Shown here piece after piece: positions 34,996 through 44,909 of a stretch of DNA of 64,000 nucleotides. Source of the stretch: Flavobacterium sp. MedPE-SWcel (GTDB taxonomy: Bacteria > Bacteroidota > Bacteroidia > Flavobacteriales > Flavobacteriaceae); the NCBI GenBank assembly GCA_001874325.1, contig MPCW01000002.1:62001-126000 (forward strand). Direction: 5' to 3'. The position numbers were made by a program, and so were the translations under genes. The notes beneath the pieces are model-generated. The model saw only the letters and a list, made by a program, of their open reading frames with translations. It did not search any database and was not told where the DNA came from. The first letter of the stretch is position 1. Each line of letters starts with the position of its first letter.

Positions 34996-35505
34996 TTATC
35001 TTGTTTCAACAACTCTAACTTTATTCCCTCCGTTCTCATTAAGTGCACTCATAACGGCATCATAATCGTTTACATCTATATCAGATGAAAAGTTTGAAGG
35101 TAAAATAACAATTTGAAAAGTCTGATTATTTATAAATTCAGGTGCAGTACTTAAATCAAATGTAGCATCAGCATAAATAAGTACATCTGTAGAAGTATAA
35201 TTGAAATCATAATCTACCTCATCTCCTCCACCTAAATAAAGTGTTCTTGGGATTAACTGTTTTACCGTAAATCCATCATCATTAGTAAATCTGTATACTA
35301 ATACAGCGTCTGAATCAAAGATATTTGGGTTTAAAGGGTATAATAACTGATAACGTCCTGTATTTACATCAAAGGTTAAGTTTGTATTATTCAGTTGTAT
35401 TGTTTCCCCAATAGTATCAGTATCTACATATACATCATCATCATTATTACACGAAGTAAAAGTTAGTGTGCCGATTACAGATAAAAGTAAAAATATCTTT
35501 TTCAT
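34996..35505 (-). CDS. Hypothetical surface lipoprotein
   Basis: The 169-residue protein begins with a lipoprotein signal (lipobox FTSC, Cys19) followed by NNDDD. An acidic patch just after the lipidated Cys is the export signal that sends lipoproteins to the cell surface in Flavobacteriaceae. The rest is rich in Asp, Asn and Tyr with alternating hydrophobic strands, suggesting a small beta sandwich; I recognise no family. It is a single gene with its own terminator, 136 bases downstream of a T9SS protein gene. Confidence 0.8.
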   Translation of the reverse strand: MKKIFLLLSVIGTLTFTSCNNDDDVYVDTDTIGETIQLNNTNLTFDVNTGRYQLLYPLNPNIFDSDAVLVYRFTNDDGFTVKQLIPRTLYLGGGDEVDYDFNYTSTDVLIYADATFDLSTAPEFINNQTFQIVILPSNFSSDIDVNDYDAVMSALNENGGNKVRVVETR

Positions 35506-35641
35506 GTTTAAAGTTTTTATTGTTTAATATGTTATATCCAAAAACTGAACCAAAAATTATTTTTGAAGCAATTTTATTGCTTTTTTTCAGATCACTCCTT
35601 TTATCCCCAACACACAAGAGGCACAACGAACTCATATAATG

Positions 35642-36880
35642 CTACTTAGTTTTAATAACACTAAATGATTTTATTAATTTATTTTTTATCCTAACCATGT
35701 ACATTCCTGCCTCTAGTTTGCTAATATCAACTTTATTAGTCTCTAATGTCAGTACTCCACTATCTACAGTTTTACCTGTCACATCTATAATTGTATAGTC
35801 TGTCTCTTCACTTAACTCACCCAGTAGTTGAATATAAAATACATCATTTACAGGGTTAGGATATACTACTACATCAGATTTTGTGAATACTTCTTCTTTT
35901 AGTAAATAATCTTCTAAATAGCTCGAAAGGTCAAAATAATGTAATTTTTGTGGTATCTCAGGCACAGGTGGTTGCTCAAAACTTTCATTAGATACAAAAT
36001 AATGACTTCCATCTTGAGTGGCAATTCCTTCTACTTGATGAAAAGGTGCTGACATTGTTATTTTTCGTTTATTACCACTAAAAAAATCTGTATCAGTATA
36101 ATCATACAACAAATAAAAGAAAGGTTGTAGTACTGCACTATAACCCGAAAGTACCACTAGTTTCTTATTTTCTATATAAGTTGCCCCTGTTATCAGCCCA
36201 TCAACATCATAACTCGTTTGTAACTGTGCTGTGTGATCTCCTGCTGTTTTAGGTAATGCGTATACACTTGTTTCTTGACTAACCCATTGTTTTGTGAAAA
36301 GATAAATATTATTCTCTCCCACAATAATAGCTTCACAATCAAAATCAGTACTATTTGCTCCTGTTGCATCAAAATTAGTTTGATTTGAATAACTAAAATT
36401 GATATACTCTATAACAGGGTTATCATTCGTTATACTTTCTTTACTAATTTTAAGAATACTTAAATCAGTTCTATTACCATTCGCATTATTACCAAAATCA
36501 CCTATATAAATATAGTTTTCATCTTGAGCTATATCTTCCCAATCAGTATTTACAGCATCAGAAAAATCATCTGTACTCTCTATATCACCTGTAATAGTAT
36601 TTAGTCCGTAAAGTGTTATATCATTACTATCATTATGTGTATAAACATAATCACCCCAAAGGATAAGCCCTGAGGTTTCGTTTACATCATCTGATAATGT
36701 TACTGAATACTCTGGTGATACTGTAGCCGCATCATACATACAGCTACCATCATTATCAGTTGCATCAGGGGCATAATTTGTAGATAAAGGATCTGTACAT
36801 CCAAATACTTGTGCATTTACCGAGACTGTTGAAAAAGTAATAAACAATAAGGTAATGAGAGTAACGTAATAATTTTTCAT
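35642..36880 (-). CDS. Secreted T9SS type A protein with propeller-like body
   Basis: The signal peptide ends VNAQ (about residue 24). It is followed by a calcium-type motif often found near the start of secreted proteins in this group (GCTDPLSTNYAPDATDNDGSC). The middle 270 residues form repeated strands with Asp-rich turns (DYVYTHNDSND, NYIYIGDFGNN, NIYLFTK), which suggests a beta-propeller. The last 75 residues are a type A T9SS sorting domain (VVVYPNPVNDVFYI to the end). The protein is thus secreted or surface-attached; the ligand is unknown. Confidence 0.83.
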   Translation of the reverse strand: MKNYYVTLITLLFITFSTVSVNAQVFGCTDPLSTNYAPDATDNDGSCMYDAATVSPEYSVTLSDDVNETSGLILWGDYVYTHNDSNDITLYGLNTITGDIESTDDFSDAVNTDWEDIAQDENYIYIGDFGNNANGNRTDLSILKISKESITNDNPVIEYINFSYSNQTNFDATGANSTDFDCEAIIVGENNIYLFTKQWVSQETSVYALPKTAGDHTAQLQTSYDVDGLITGATYIENKKLVVLSGYSAVLQPFFYLLYDYTDTDFFSGNKRKITMSAPFHQVEGIATQDGSHYFVSNESFEQPPVPEIPQKLHYFDLSSYLEDYLLKEEVFTKSDVVVYPNPVNDVFYIQLLGELSEETDYTIIDVTGKTVDSGVLTLETNKVDISKLEAGMYMVRIKNKLIKSFSVIKTK

Positions 36881-37094
36881 GGACTATGTTTAGTAATTAA
36901 TATGCTATTAAAAACAATATAAAATTGCTTTCAACTACTATAATTTTAAAGAGAGTTTATAGTTATAAATCTACACATATATTTCTACGTTTACAAAACA
37001 ATACTTTACATAAATGTTTTTATAAAAAATCATTTTATTTTCTATTACCCGAAATTTCCAAAAATCCAAAAAGTATATTTCCAAATTAATGATT

Positions 37095-37102
37095 TACCTT
37101 TG
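37095..37102 (+). promoter_or_regulatory. Putative -7 element upstream of 37126
   Basis: TACCTTTG fits TANNTTTG and lies 23 bases before the ATG. Confidence 0.45.
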
Positions 37103-37125
37103 ACCCATTAAAAAATAATATACCT

Positions 37126-37668
37126 ATGATTTACAAATTTAGAGTGATACTTGACACCGAAGAAGATATTTTCAGAGATATTGCTATCCAAGAAGAAGAT
37201 ACACTTGAAGATTTGCACAATTCTATTGTAAATGCTTTTGGATTTGATGGATTAGAAATTGCTTCTTTTTATACTTGTGATGATGAATGGAAACAAGAAG
37301 AAGAGATTCCATTTTTTGACACTGGCGATGTTCCTGGTGAACAAAAAACAATGGCAGACTATAAGTTACGTAACATTTTAGATATCCATGACACTAAAAT
37401 TATCTATGTATATGACTTTTTAAACATGTGGACTTTCCTTGTAGAGCTTGGTGCTGTAGAAGAGCCTGAAAACGGTGTAAGTTATCCTGATTTATTATTC
37501 TCTCATGGTGAAATGCCTGCTAATGCTCCTGATGCTGATTTTGGCGGAAAAGATAATGAAAGTAATTCTTTTGATGATCTAGAAGACGGCTATAATGCTG
37601 ATGATCTTGGTTCGTTTGATGAAGATAATTTTGATGATTTAGGACTTAATGATAGTAACTGGAGTTAA
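37126..37668 (+). CDS. Plasmid pRiA4b ORF-3-like protein
   Basis: Residues 1-120 show the fold known from pRiA4b ORF-3 and the IS1096 passenger protein: YKFRVILDTEEDIFRDIAIQEEDTLEDLHNSIVNAFGF, FYTCDDEW and the YVYDFLNMWTFLVEL strand. The name comes from a plasmid and an insertion sequence, but no transposase or inverted repeats are near. The C-terminal 40 residues are extremely acidic, with repeated DD pairs (DDLED, DDLGSFDEDNFDDLG), and probably unstructured. The gene lies 25 bases upstream of an NdpA-type nucleoid protein gene, likely in the same operon. The biochemical role is unknown. Confidence 0.85.
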   Translation: MIYKFRVILDTEEDIFRDIAIQEEDTLEDLHNSIVNAFGFDGLEIASFYTCDDEWKQEEEIPFFDTGDVPGEQKTMADYKLRNILDIHDTKIIYVYDFLNMWTFLVELGAVEEPENGVSYPDLLFSHGEMPANAPDADFGGKDNESNSFDDLEDGYNADDLGSFDEDNFDDLGLNDSNWS

Positions 37669-37693
37669 ATAATAGCCACAAGAATCTTATTAG

Positions 37694-38752
37694 ATGATAA
37701 ATCTTTTTAATACACATATAGAGAGCCTATCTGTACACAGAGTAGGTAATAAAAGTCGTAATGAAGCATTATTTCTTTCAGAGCAGCCTTATGGGCTTAA
37801 TGATGAAATTGTACCTTTATTAAAAGAATACTTCTTTAAACCATTTAGAGATAAAGAAGAAAACTATTATCAGTTTGCTCATGAGGTAGATCTAGAATAT
37901 CATGACATGTACAACTTAGCAACAGAAATGTTTGCTAATCCTGATAATGCACATGAGATTTCTAAAAAGATAACAAAACATCTTTTTGAACAATCTAATC
38001 ATCCTCACATTAAAAATGGAGAAGTATATGTTAGTTACCTTACTAATGTAACGATAGATAACAATGTAGTTGATGCTATTGGTGTTTTTAAAAGTGAAAT
38101 AAAAACTGATTTCTTACAGTTTGAAGAAAAAGGAAGTAATCTTGAAATTATGCTTCAACAAGGTATTAACCTTAACAAGCTTGATAAAGGATGCCTTATC
38201 TTTAACTATAAAAAAGAAGATGGTTATAAAATACTAACTATTGATAGTAACAGATATGATGCTAGATATTGGTTAGAGCACTTTCTATCAGTAGATGCTT
38301 TTCAGGATGAGAACTTTAAAACTAAAAAGTATTTAAAATTCTGTCAAGACTTTGCAAAAGATGTAGTGCTACCTGCTGAAGACAAAAAGGAGGAAGTAAT
38401 GTTTATGAATCGTTCTGTAGATTACTTTGCTAAGAATGATGACTTTGAAGAAACTAATTTCTTAAATGAAGTATTAGATAACCCAGAGCTTGTTCCTGAG
38501 TTTAAACACTATAAAACAGAGAAAGCACCTAAATATAGTATAGAAGATGTTACTAACTTCCCTATTGCTAATGCTGCGGTAACTGATGCTAGAAAGAAGA
38601 TTAAAAATGTAATCGACCTCGATACTAACGTGCAAATTAAGCTTGATTTTGTAAATCCTGAAAGTGCTGAAAAGTTTGTAGAAAAAGGATGGGACGAAGA
38701 AAAACAAATGTATTATTACTTAGTGTACTTTAACAAAGAGCAGAAGAGTTAA
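37694..38752 (+). CDS. Nucleoid-associated protein, NdpA/YejK family
   Basis: The 352-residue protein fits the 37-kDa nucleoid-associated family: an N-terminal domain starting with INLFNTHIESLSVHRVGNK, the middle VSYLTNVTIDNNVVDAIGVFKSE and EIMLQQGINLNKLDKGCLIFN, and a C-terminal part with VNPESAEKF. E. coli YejK binds the nucleoid and topoisomerases. The preceding acidic protein gene is 25 bases away and a terminator follows, so the two form an operon. Confidence 0.9.
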   Translation: MINLFNTHIESLSVHRVGNKSRNEALFLSEQPYGLNDEIVPLLKEYFFKPFRDKEENYYQFAHEVDLEYHDMYNLATEMFANPDNAHEISKKITKHLFEQSNHPHIKNGEVYVSYLTNVTIDNNVVDAIGVFKSEIKTDFLQFEEKGSNLEIMLQQGINLNKLDKGCLIFNYKKEDGYKILTIDSNRYDARYWLEHFLSVDAFQDENFKTKKYLKFCQDFAKDVVLPAEDKKEEVMFMNRSVDYFAKNDDFEETNFLNEVLDNPELVPEFKHYKTEKAPKYSIEDVTNFPIANAAVTDARKKIKNVIDLDTNVQIKLDFVNPESAEKFVEKGWDEEKQMYYYLVYFNKEQKS

Positions 38753-38775
38753 CACACTTGCACATACATAATTAT

Positions 38776-38808
38776 ATAAAAAAGAGGTCTTAAAAGCCTC
38801 TTTTTTTG
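38776..38808 (+). terminator. Terminator of the 37126-37694 operon
   Basis: AAAAAGAGG, loop TCTTAAAAG, CCTCTTTTT and more T. Confidence 0.88.
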
Positions 38809-38876
38809 TTAAAACACAATAAACAGTATATTTAAAACATTAATTTTAAAACTATTACTGTCCAAACAAAGTCCAA

Positions 38877-40742
38877 TTGTTCTTAAAAAAAGAGAAAACA
38901 TATTTCAGAATATTATTACTACTGTTGTTGTGGAGTACTACCCCTGCTATAGCACAGGATAACACATCTAAAAAAGATACTACAAAACAAGACAACAAAA
39001 TATATAAAGAGATAGAAACATACTCTGATAAAAGTAAGTTTACTAAACTTTTGCATAAACTTCTGTTTAGACCTGTTAAAGAACAAGAGGCTTCTAATAA
39101 TCGAAAACAAACTAAAAAGCAAACTCCCGAAATGCTTAGTAACTACAAAGAGTATGAAGGAAAAGTTATCAGGCATATCAAAATAGAAACATTCGATCCT
39201 TTTGGTTACTCAGTATCAGACACTGCACGAAGGCCAAAAAAATGGATTGAAAGAATGGGAAATATTGCACATATTAAAACAAGGCAATTTACTATTAGAA
39301 ATCTTCTGTTAATTAAAAAAAATAAACGTTTAGATTCACTTCTTGTTAAAGAATCTGAACGATTAATTCGTGCACAAAGGTATGCTAGAGCCGTTATGAT
39401 AAAGCCCGTAGCAATACCTAACAGTAAAGACTCTGTGGATATATATGTTAGGGTTCTCGATTCTTGGAGCCTCAACCCTAATGGTTCTGCTTCTGGCTCT
39501 GGTACAACTATAGAAATCACTGAACGTAATTTTCTTGGTTTAGGACACCTCTATAGAAATGAATTTGATAATCGTTTTAGCACGGGTGAAACCTCTTATG
39601 CAACACAATATAAAATACCTAACATAGCGAATACTTATATTGATTTTGATATAAATTATGCAATGTTGCAGTCCGAAAACTCATTAAAAAGTGTTGGATT
39701 AGAACGTCCGTTTTTCTCACCATATACACGATGGGCAGGTGGTGCATATCTTGAAGAACGCTTAGTTCGTGACTCCTTACCTGATGCGGAAAATAACTGG
39801 GCTTTAGAAAATCAAAAAACAGAAGTACAAGACTACTGGGGTGGATATTCGTTTAGAATAGTAAAAGGACAAGTCCGTACAACTAAACTAGTTACTACGG
39901 CTCGTTTTTTTCGAAGAAAATATAAAGAAGCCCCCTCAGAACCTTATGACCCTATAGACTATTATTCTAATGAAAAATTATATTTATCAAGTATCGGGGT
40001 AATGTCTAGAGGTTTCGTACAAGATAAATTTTTATTTAATCATGATGTTATAGAAGATATCCCTATTGGTAGAACTTATTCTGGGACCATTGGTATTCAA
40101 GATAAAAACAGCAAGCATCGTTTATATCTAGGCGGACGCTATGCCTTAGGTAATTATCATAAATGGGGGTATTTAAGTTTAGACACTAAAGTAGGTGCTT
40201 TTTTTCATCGAAATAAGACGAAAGAAACAGTACTACGATTTGACATGTTGTACTTTACAAATATTAAAAAATGGGGAAAATGGAAATTCAGACATTTTGT
40301 AAAACCCTCATTAGTTTTTGGTAATAACCGTAAACCTATTATTACTGATTTACTAAACATTAATGATGAAAACGGTATACAGGGTTTTAATAGTAGAAAC
40401 TTATATGGCACAAAAAAATTCCTACTCACAGTACAAACACAATCTTACTCTCCTTGGGAAGTTTTAGGGTTTCGTTTTAACCCTTTTACTAATTTTACAA
40501 TGGGTATTATTGGAGATGATGTACATCGACTTTTTGAAAGTAAAGTATATACTAAATTTGGAGCAGGAGTACTTATATATAACGATTATCTCGTTTTTAA
40601 TAGTTTTCAATTATCAATCGCCTTCTACCCCACTATACCTGGGCAAGGACACAATATTTTTAAAACAAATACCTTTAAAAATAAAGATATAACCCTTCCC
40701 GATTTCCAAATTAACAAGCCTATTATTACACCCTACGAATAG
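38877..40742 (+). CDS. Outer membrane beta-barrel protein with POTRA-like domain (BamA/TamA-like)
   Basis: The TTG start is forced: an in-frame stop lies at 38847 and no ATG precedes the signal peptide (RILLLLLLWSTTPAIAQ, to about residue 27). Residues about 75-195 look like a single POTRA domain (YEGKVIRHIKIETFDPFGY and VDIYVRVLDSWSLNP). The remaining 420 residues alternate short aromatic strands ending at YDYLVFNSFQLSIAFYPT, as in 16-stranded Omp85-type barrels. It is shorter than BamA and is probably a specialised relative for protein or lipid transport in the outer membrane. The following ABC transporter genes may be independent. Confidence 0.78.
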   Translation: MFLKKEKTYFRILLLLLLWSTTPAIAQDNTSKKDTTKQDNKIYKEIETYSDKSKFTKLLHKLLFRPVKEQEASNNRKQTKKQTPEMLSNYKEYEGKVIRHIKIETFDPFGYSVSDTARRPKKWIERMGNIAHIKTRQFTIRNLLLIKKNKRLDSLLVKESERLIRAQRYARAVMIKPVAIPNSKDSVDIYVRVLDSWSLNPNGSASGSGTTIEITERNFLGLGHLYRNEFDNRFSTGETSYATQYKIPNIANTYIDFDINYAMLQSENSLKSVGLERPFFSPYTRWAGGAYLEERLVRDSLPDAENNWALENQKTEVQDYWGGYSFRIVKGQVRTTKLVTTARFFRRKYKEAPSEPYDPIDYYSNEKLYLSSIGVMSRGFVQDKFLFNHDVIEDIPIGRTYSGTIGIQDKNSKHRLYLGGRYALGNYHKWGYLSLDTKVGAFFHRNKTKETVLRFDMLYFTNIKKWGKWKFRHFVKPSLVFGNNRKPIITDLLNINDENGIQGFNSRNLYGTKKFLLTVQTQSYSPWEVLGFRFNPFTNFTMGIIGDDVHRLFESKVYTKFGAGVLIYNDYLVFNSFQLSIAFYPTIPGQGHNIFKTNTFKNKDITLPDFQINKPIITPYE

Positions 40743-40837
40743 CATTTTCAAAATTAATCGTAAAGTTTGTTGCATTATAGCGTAACAATACATGCTTTTC
40801 ATCGTCAAAATAGGTAACAAACCATAACTCTTTAAAT

Positions 40838-41743
40838 TTGGAAACCATACTAACCATAAATAACCTCGACAAGAGGTACGGCAAAGTACATGCTGTAAAA
40901 AACATTTCTTTTGAAATAAAAAAAGGCAATGTTTACGGAATACTAGGCCCTAACGGAAGCGGAAAATCTACAACACTAGGTATTATTCTTAATGTAGTTA
41001 ATAAAACATCAGGTAGCTATAGTTGGTTTGGTGGTACAGAGAATACTCATGCTGCATTAAAAAAAGTAGGTGCTATTATAGAACGACCTAATTTTTACCC
41101 ATACATGTCGTCATACCAAAACTTAAAATTAGTATGTGATATTAAAGGAATTCCTTACGAGAAAATAAATGAAAAATTAGAGCTAGTAGGCTTATTAGAT
41201 AGAAAGGACAGTAAATTCCGTACCTATTCATTAGGTATGAAACAGCGCCTTGCAATAGCTTCTGCATTACTTAATGATCCTGAGATACTTATACTTGATG
41301 AACCTACTAATGGACTAGACCCACAAGGTATTCGTCAAATTAGAGATATTATAAGACATATAGCATCATTAGGTACAACTATACTACTTGCTTCACACTT
41401 ACTAGATGAAGTTGAAAAAGTATGTACTCACGTTGTAGTACTACGTATGGGAGAAATTTTATATACTGGTAGTGTAAACGGAATGACTGCTAATGAAGGT
41501 TTCTTCGAATTACAATCTGACAATAATACACAGCTTAAAGAGGTTATGACACAACATCCTGCTGTAGAAAAAGTTGAAGTTAATGAAGAAAAAGTAATAG
41601 TATACTTAAACAGCTCGCTAAATGGTAGCGAATTAAACCGCTACCTTTCTGAAAAAGGTATTTATCTAAGCCACATGGTTATGAGAAAAAATAGCCTTGA
41701 AGAACAATTTATCCAATTAACTGCGAAAAAAAACGCTAACTAA
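40838..41743 (+). CDS. ABC transporter ATP-binding protein
   Basis: The 301-residue ATPase has Walker A GPNGSGKS (37-44), signature YSLGMKQRLAIA (a variant of LSGGQ), Walker B EILILDEP and the downstream ASHLLDE switch. A C-terminal extension of about 80 residues is usual for exporters of the ABC-2 type. The TTG start gives METILTINNLDKRYG, a fitting beginning; no ATG is available. The same TTG is the end of TAAATTTG (40833-40840), a -7 look-alike, so promoter and start cannot both be used. The permease gene follows after nine bases. Confidence 0.9.
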   Translation: METILTINNLDKRYGKVHAVKNISFEIKKGNVYGILGPNGSGKSTTLGIILNVVNKTSGSYSWFGGTENTHAALKKVGAIIERPNFYPYMSSYQNLKLVCDIKGIPYEKINEKLELVGLLDRKDSKFRTYSLGMKQRLAIASALLNDPEILILDEPTNGLDPQGIRQIRDIIRHIASLGTTILLASHLLDEVEKVCTHVVVLRMGEILYTGSVNGMTANEGFFELQSDNNTQLKEVMTQHPAVEKVEVNEEKVIVYLNSSLNGSELNRYLSEKGIYLSHMVMRKNSLEEQFIQLTAKKNAN

Positions 41744-41752
41744 CCTGCTACT

Positions 41753-42595
41753 ATGAAACGTCTTTTAAATATAGAACTCCAAAAATTATGGAAAAATACA
41801 GCAAGTAGAGTTTTAATAATAAGCTACTTTGTAATACTTTCCTTTATAGCCTTACTGGCATCAATAAACTTTAATATTATCGGTATCGATTTCCGATTAG
41901 CCGATCAAGGAATTTTTAACTTTCCATATATCTGGCACTTTAACACTTATATAGCTGCTATACTCAAATTCTTTTTGGCTTTAGTTATAGTATCTATGAT
42001 GGCTAATGAGTATACCTACGGTACACTAAAACAAAACCTTATAGATGGGTTAAGCAAAAAAGAGTTTATACAGTCTAAATTCCTTACTGTAGTACTATTT
42101 GCATTTATGTCTACAGTATTTATATTCATAATGTCATTAATACTAGGTTATAGTTTTTCTTCTTATACCGAGGCATCTATTGTATTTTCTGACCTACAAT
42201 ATATACTTAGTTATTTTATAAAACTATCAGCATTTTTCTCTTTCTGTTTATTTGCAGGTATACTAGTAAAACGTTCGGCTTTTGCTATTGGTTTTGTTTT
42301 TGTTTGGTATCTAATAGAACAAATTATTCACGGATTACTACGTTGGCAAATAATCAAAGATGTTGAAATTACAGAAAACATTGTACGATTCTTCCCATTA
42401 GAGTCAATGAGTAATCTAGTTAAAGAGCCTATTACTAGGTTTGAAGCTTACAAAGCAATTGAAAAACTTAATAATGCTGGGGTTGTGAACGAAAAATTTT
42501 ACGGAACACACTGGTATGAAATGTTAATTGCTATTTTATGGACTGCTTTCTTCATCTTTATGTCATATAGAGTACTAAAAAAGAGAGATTTGTAA
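41753..42595 (+). CDS. ABC-2 type transporter permease
   Basis: The 280-residue protein has about six membrane segments (near 17-37, 63-85, 109-135, 150-172, 178-200 and 258-275). The cytoplasmic segment YTYGTLKQNLIDGLSKKEFIQSK after the second helix is a common feature of ABC-2 permeases (the TLK...G region). It is translated directly after the ATPase gene and should form an export pump with it; the substrate is unknown. Only 16 bases separate it from the following T9SS gene, and a -7-like element covers that gap. Confidence 0.86.
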   Translation: MKRLLNIELQKLWKNTASRVLIISYFVILSFIALLASINFNIIGIDFRLADQGIFNFPYIWHFNTYIAAILKFFLALVIVSMMANEYTYGTLKQNLIDGLSKKEFIQSKFLTVVLFAFMSTVFIFIMSLILGYSFSSYTEASIVFSDLQYILSYFIKLSAFFSFCLFAGILVKRSAFAIGFVFVWYLIEQIIHGLLRWQIIKDVEITENIVRFFPLESMSNLVKEPITRFEAYKAIEKLNNAGVVNEKFYGTHWYEMLIAILWTAFFIFMSYRVLKKRDL

Positions 42596-42603
42596 TATCT
42601 TTG
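42596..42603 (+). promoter_or_regulatory. TANNTTTG element immediately before the first T9SS type B gene
   Basis: TATCTTTG lies eight bases before the ATG at 42612, so a transcript from it would have almost no leader. Confidence 0.3.
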
Positions 42604-42611
42604 CAACCGCT

Positions 42612-44909
42612 ATGAAAATACGGTTATCACATTATTATATATTTTTTATTTTGCTGTTATCAAAAACGGTATCAGCACAATACATACAAGTAGATGATAC
42701 TTACACTGCACAAGAATTGGTCGAGGCACTCGTCGCTAATTCTTGTGCATCAGTATCAAACATTTCTATCAACGGCTCATCTGAAGGTACTAGTTACGGA
42801 TACTTTACTAGCGGTACATCTAATTTTCCTTTCGAAAATGGTATTGTCCTAACTACAGGTCTTGCAACATCAGCAACAGGCCCTAACAGCTCACTACTTA
42901 GTGAAGGTGCTACTGACTGGAGTGGAGATACAGATCTCCAACAAGCCTTACAAGTTAACAATACTACAAATGCTACTGTTTTAGAGTTTGATTTCATCCC
43001 TCTTACTGATGTAATTAGTTTTGACTATATATTCTCGTCAGAACAATACTTGACTAGTATTACATCTAGTGCTCAATGTAATTATACCGATGGTTTTGCT
43101 TTTTTGCTTAAAGAAATTGATAGTGATACTTACCAAAACCTTGCTGTAGTACCAAATACCGATATACCTGTTAGAGTAAATACCGTTCGTGGTGTGGGTG
43201 TATGTCCTGAAGCTAATGAACAATATTTTGATGCCTTTAATGGTACTAACCACCCTACAAATTACAACGGACAAACGGTTATATTAAAAGCTGAAGCTGA
43301 TGTTATAGCAGGTAATCAATATCACATAAAACTTGTAGTTGCCGATCAAGGTAATAACTTATATGATTCAGCTATATTTTTAGGTGGTGGTAGCTTTACT
43401 GCAACTACAGATCTTGGTCTTGATAGACTAGTCGTAAATGACAATCCTTTATGTGAAGAAGAAACATATATACTTGATGCTACCTACCCTACAGCAACAG
43501 ATTATAAATGGTATAAAGACGAAGTGCTTATTGATGGGGCAACAGAGGCTACTTATGAAGTAACAGAAACAGGAACATATAATGTAGAAGTACAAATAAC
43601 AACTGATTGTTTCTCATATGGAGAAGTTACAATTGAATATAGTGCAAAACCAGAAGTACTGACACGATCTCTTATACAGTGTGATGATAATAATGATGGG
43701 CTTACTACCTTTAATTTAAATCTTGCTACTCCTCTAGTTTCTGATGGTAACAACAGTTTTACAGCAACCTACCATGAAAGTGCTACTGATGCCGAAGAAG
43801 GAATAAATAGTATCACAAACACAACGTTATACCAGAACAATACTCCTAATCAGGAAATATATGCTAGAGTACAAAACCCATATGGATGCTACTCTGTAAG
43901 TACAGTTATACTAACTACATCAGTAAACGGAGTTACTACCCCTACACCTATAGCAAGATGTGATGAAGATGATAACCCTGAAGATGGGATCTTTACGGTA
44001 AACCTAACACAAAGAGATGATGAAATATTAGAAGGTTTACCTGATGATTTAGTATTAGGATATTATCTATCGGCAGAGGATGCTCTAGAAGCTATAAACC
44101 CTATAGGAAATCCTGCAAACTTTATTAATACTACACCTGGTGGGCAAACGCTATATGCTCGTATCTTTGGTGGTAGTGAATGCTATGGCATCGCCGAGTT
44201 AGAGCTAGTTATATACAGCTACGGAGACAGCCTTGCTAATGAAGACATTTATTTATGTGATGACGGTAGCGTAATACTTGATGCTGGTAATGGTTATGTT
44301 TCTTATAAATGGGATACTGACCCTGAGCAAGAGACTTCAACTATAACAGTTACCGAAACAGGCAATTATACTGTTACTGTTGTTAATGAATTTGGTTGTG
44401 AGGGCAGTAAAACATTTACAGTACTACAATCAGGTCGTGCTACTAGTGCTATTATTACTATAAATGACTTTACAGATGGTAATAATACTATAAACATTAC
44501 TCCAGAAGGGTTAGGCGATTATGAATACTCATTAAATGGAGTTATTTATCAAGATGAACCTATTTTTATTGAATTAGCATCTGGTCAATATACTATTTAC
44601 ATAAGAGATAAAAATGGTTGTATGCCTGTATATACAGACACCATTTTTGTATTAGATTACCCTAAATTCTTTACCCCTAATGGTGATGGTGTAAACGAAA
44701 CATGGCGTATACCACACATGAATAACAGACCCGATATAGAAGTTGTTGTTTTTGATCGATTCGGGAAAATCGTATCTGGATTTAAAGGAGCTAGTAGCGG
44801 ATGGGATGGAACATTATTAGGAATTAAACTACCTGCTACAGATTATTGGTTTACAATTACACTTGAAAACGGACAAACCATAAAAGGACACTTTGCGCTA
44901 CTGCGTTAA
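42612..44909 (+). CDS. T9SS type B cell-surface protein with choice-of-anchor L domain
   Basis: The signal peptide ends VSAQ (about residue 23). Residues about 30-270 match the choice-of-anchor L domain (GIVLTTGLAT, VLEFDFIPLTDVISFDYIFSSEQY and DGFAFLLKEI). Ig-like modules follow, then two CD-DD/FNL type repeats, another Ig-like module, and at the end a type B T9SS sorting domain (FFTPNGDGVNETW to the C-terminus, with FDRFGKIV and GWDGT). It is exported by type IX secretion and retained at or near the surface, probably as an adhesin. It is the first of three such genes in tandem. Confidence 0.87.
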   Translation: MKIRLSHYYIFFILLLSKTVSAQYIQVDDTYTAQELVEALVANSCASVSNISINGSSEGTSYGYFTSGTSNFPFENGIVLTTGLATSATGPNSSLLSEGATDWSGDTDLQQALQVNNTTNATVLEFDFIPLTDVISFDYIFSSEQYLTSITSSAQCNYTDGFAFLLKEIDSDTYQNLAVVPNTDIPVRVNTVRGVGVCPEANEQYFDAFNGTNHPTNYNGQTVILKAEADVIAGNQYHIKLVVADQGNNLYDSAIFLGGGSFTATTDLGLDRLVVNDNPLCEEETYILDATYPTATDYKWYKDEVLIDGATEATYEVTETGTYNVEVQITTDCFSYGEVTIEYSAKPEVLTRSLIQCDDNNDGLTTFNLNLATPLVSDGNNSFTATYHESATDAEEGINSITNTTLYQNNTPNQEIYARVQNPYGCYSVSTVILTTSVNGVTTPTPIARCDEDDNPEDGIFTVNLTQRDDEILEGLPDDLVLGYYLSAEDALEAINPIGNPANFINTTPGGQTLYARIFGGSECYGIAELELVIYSYGDSLANEDIYLCDDGSVILDAGNGYVSYKWDTDPEQETSTITVTETGNYTVTVVNEFGCEGSKTFTVLQSGRATSAIITINDFTDGNNTINITPEGLGDYEYSLNGVIYQDEPIFIELASGQYTIYIRDKNGCMPVYTDTIFVLDYPKFFTPNGDGVNETWRIPHMNNRPDIEVVVFDRFGKIVSGFKGASSGWDGTLLGIKLPATDYWFTITLENGQTIKGHFALLR

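Noticed and set aside
37126..37668. Insertion sequence, suggested by the pRiA4b/IS1096 family name
   Set aside because: No transposase, no terminal inverted repeats and no target duplications around it; it sits in an operon with a chromosomal nucleoid-protein gene.
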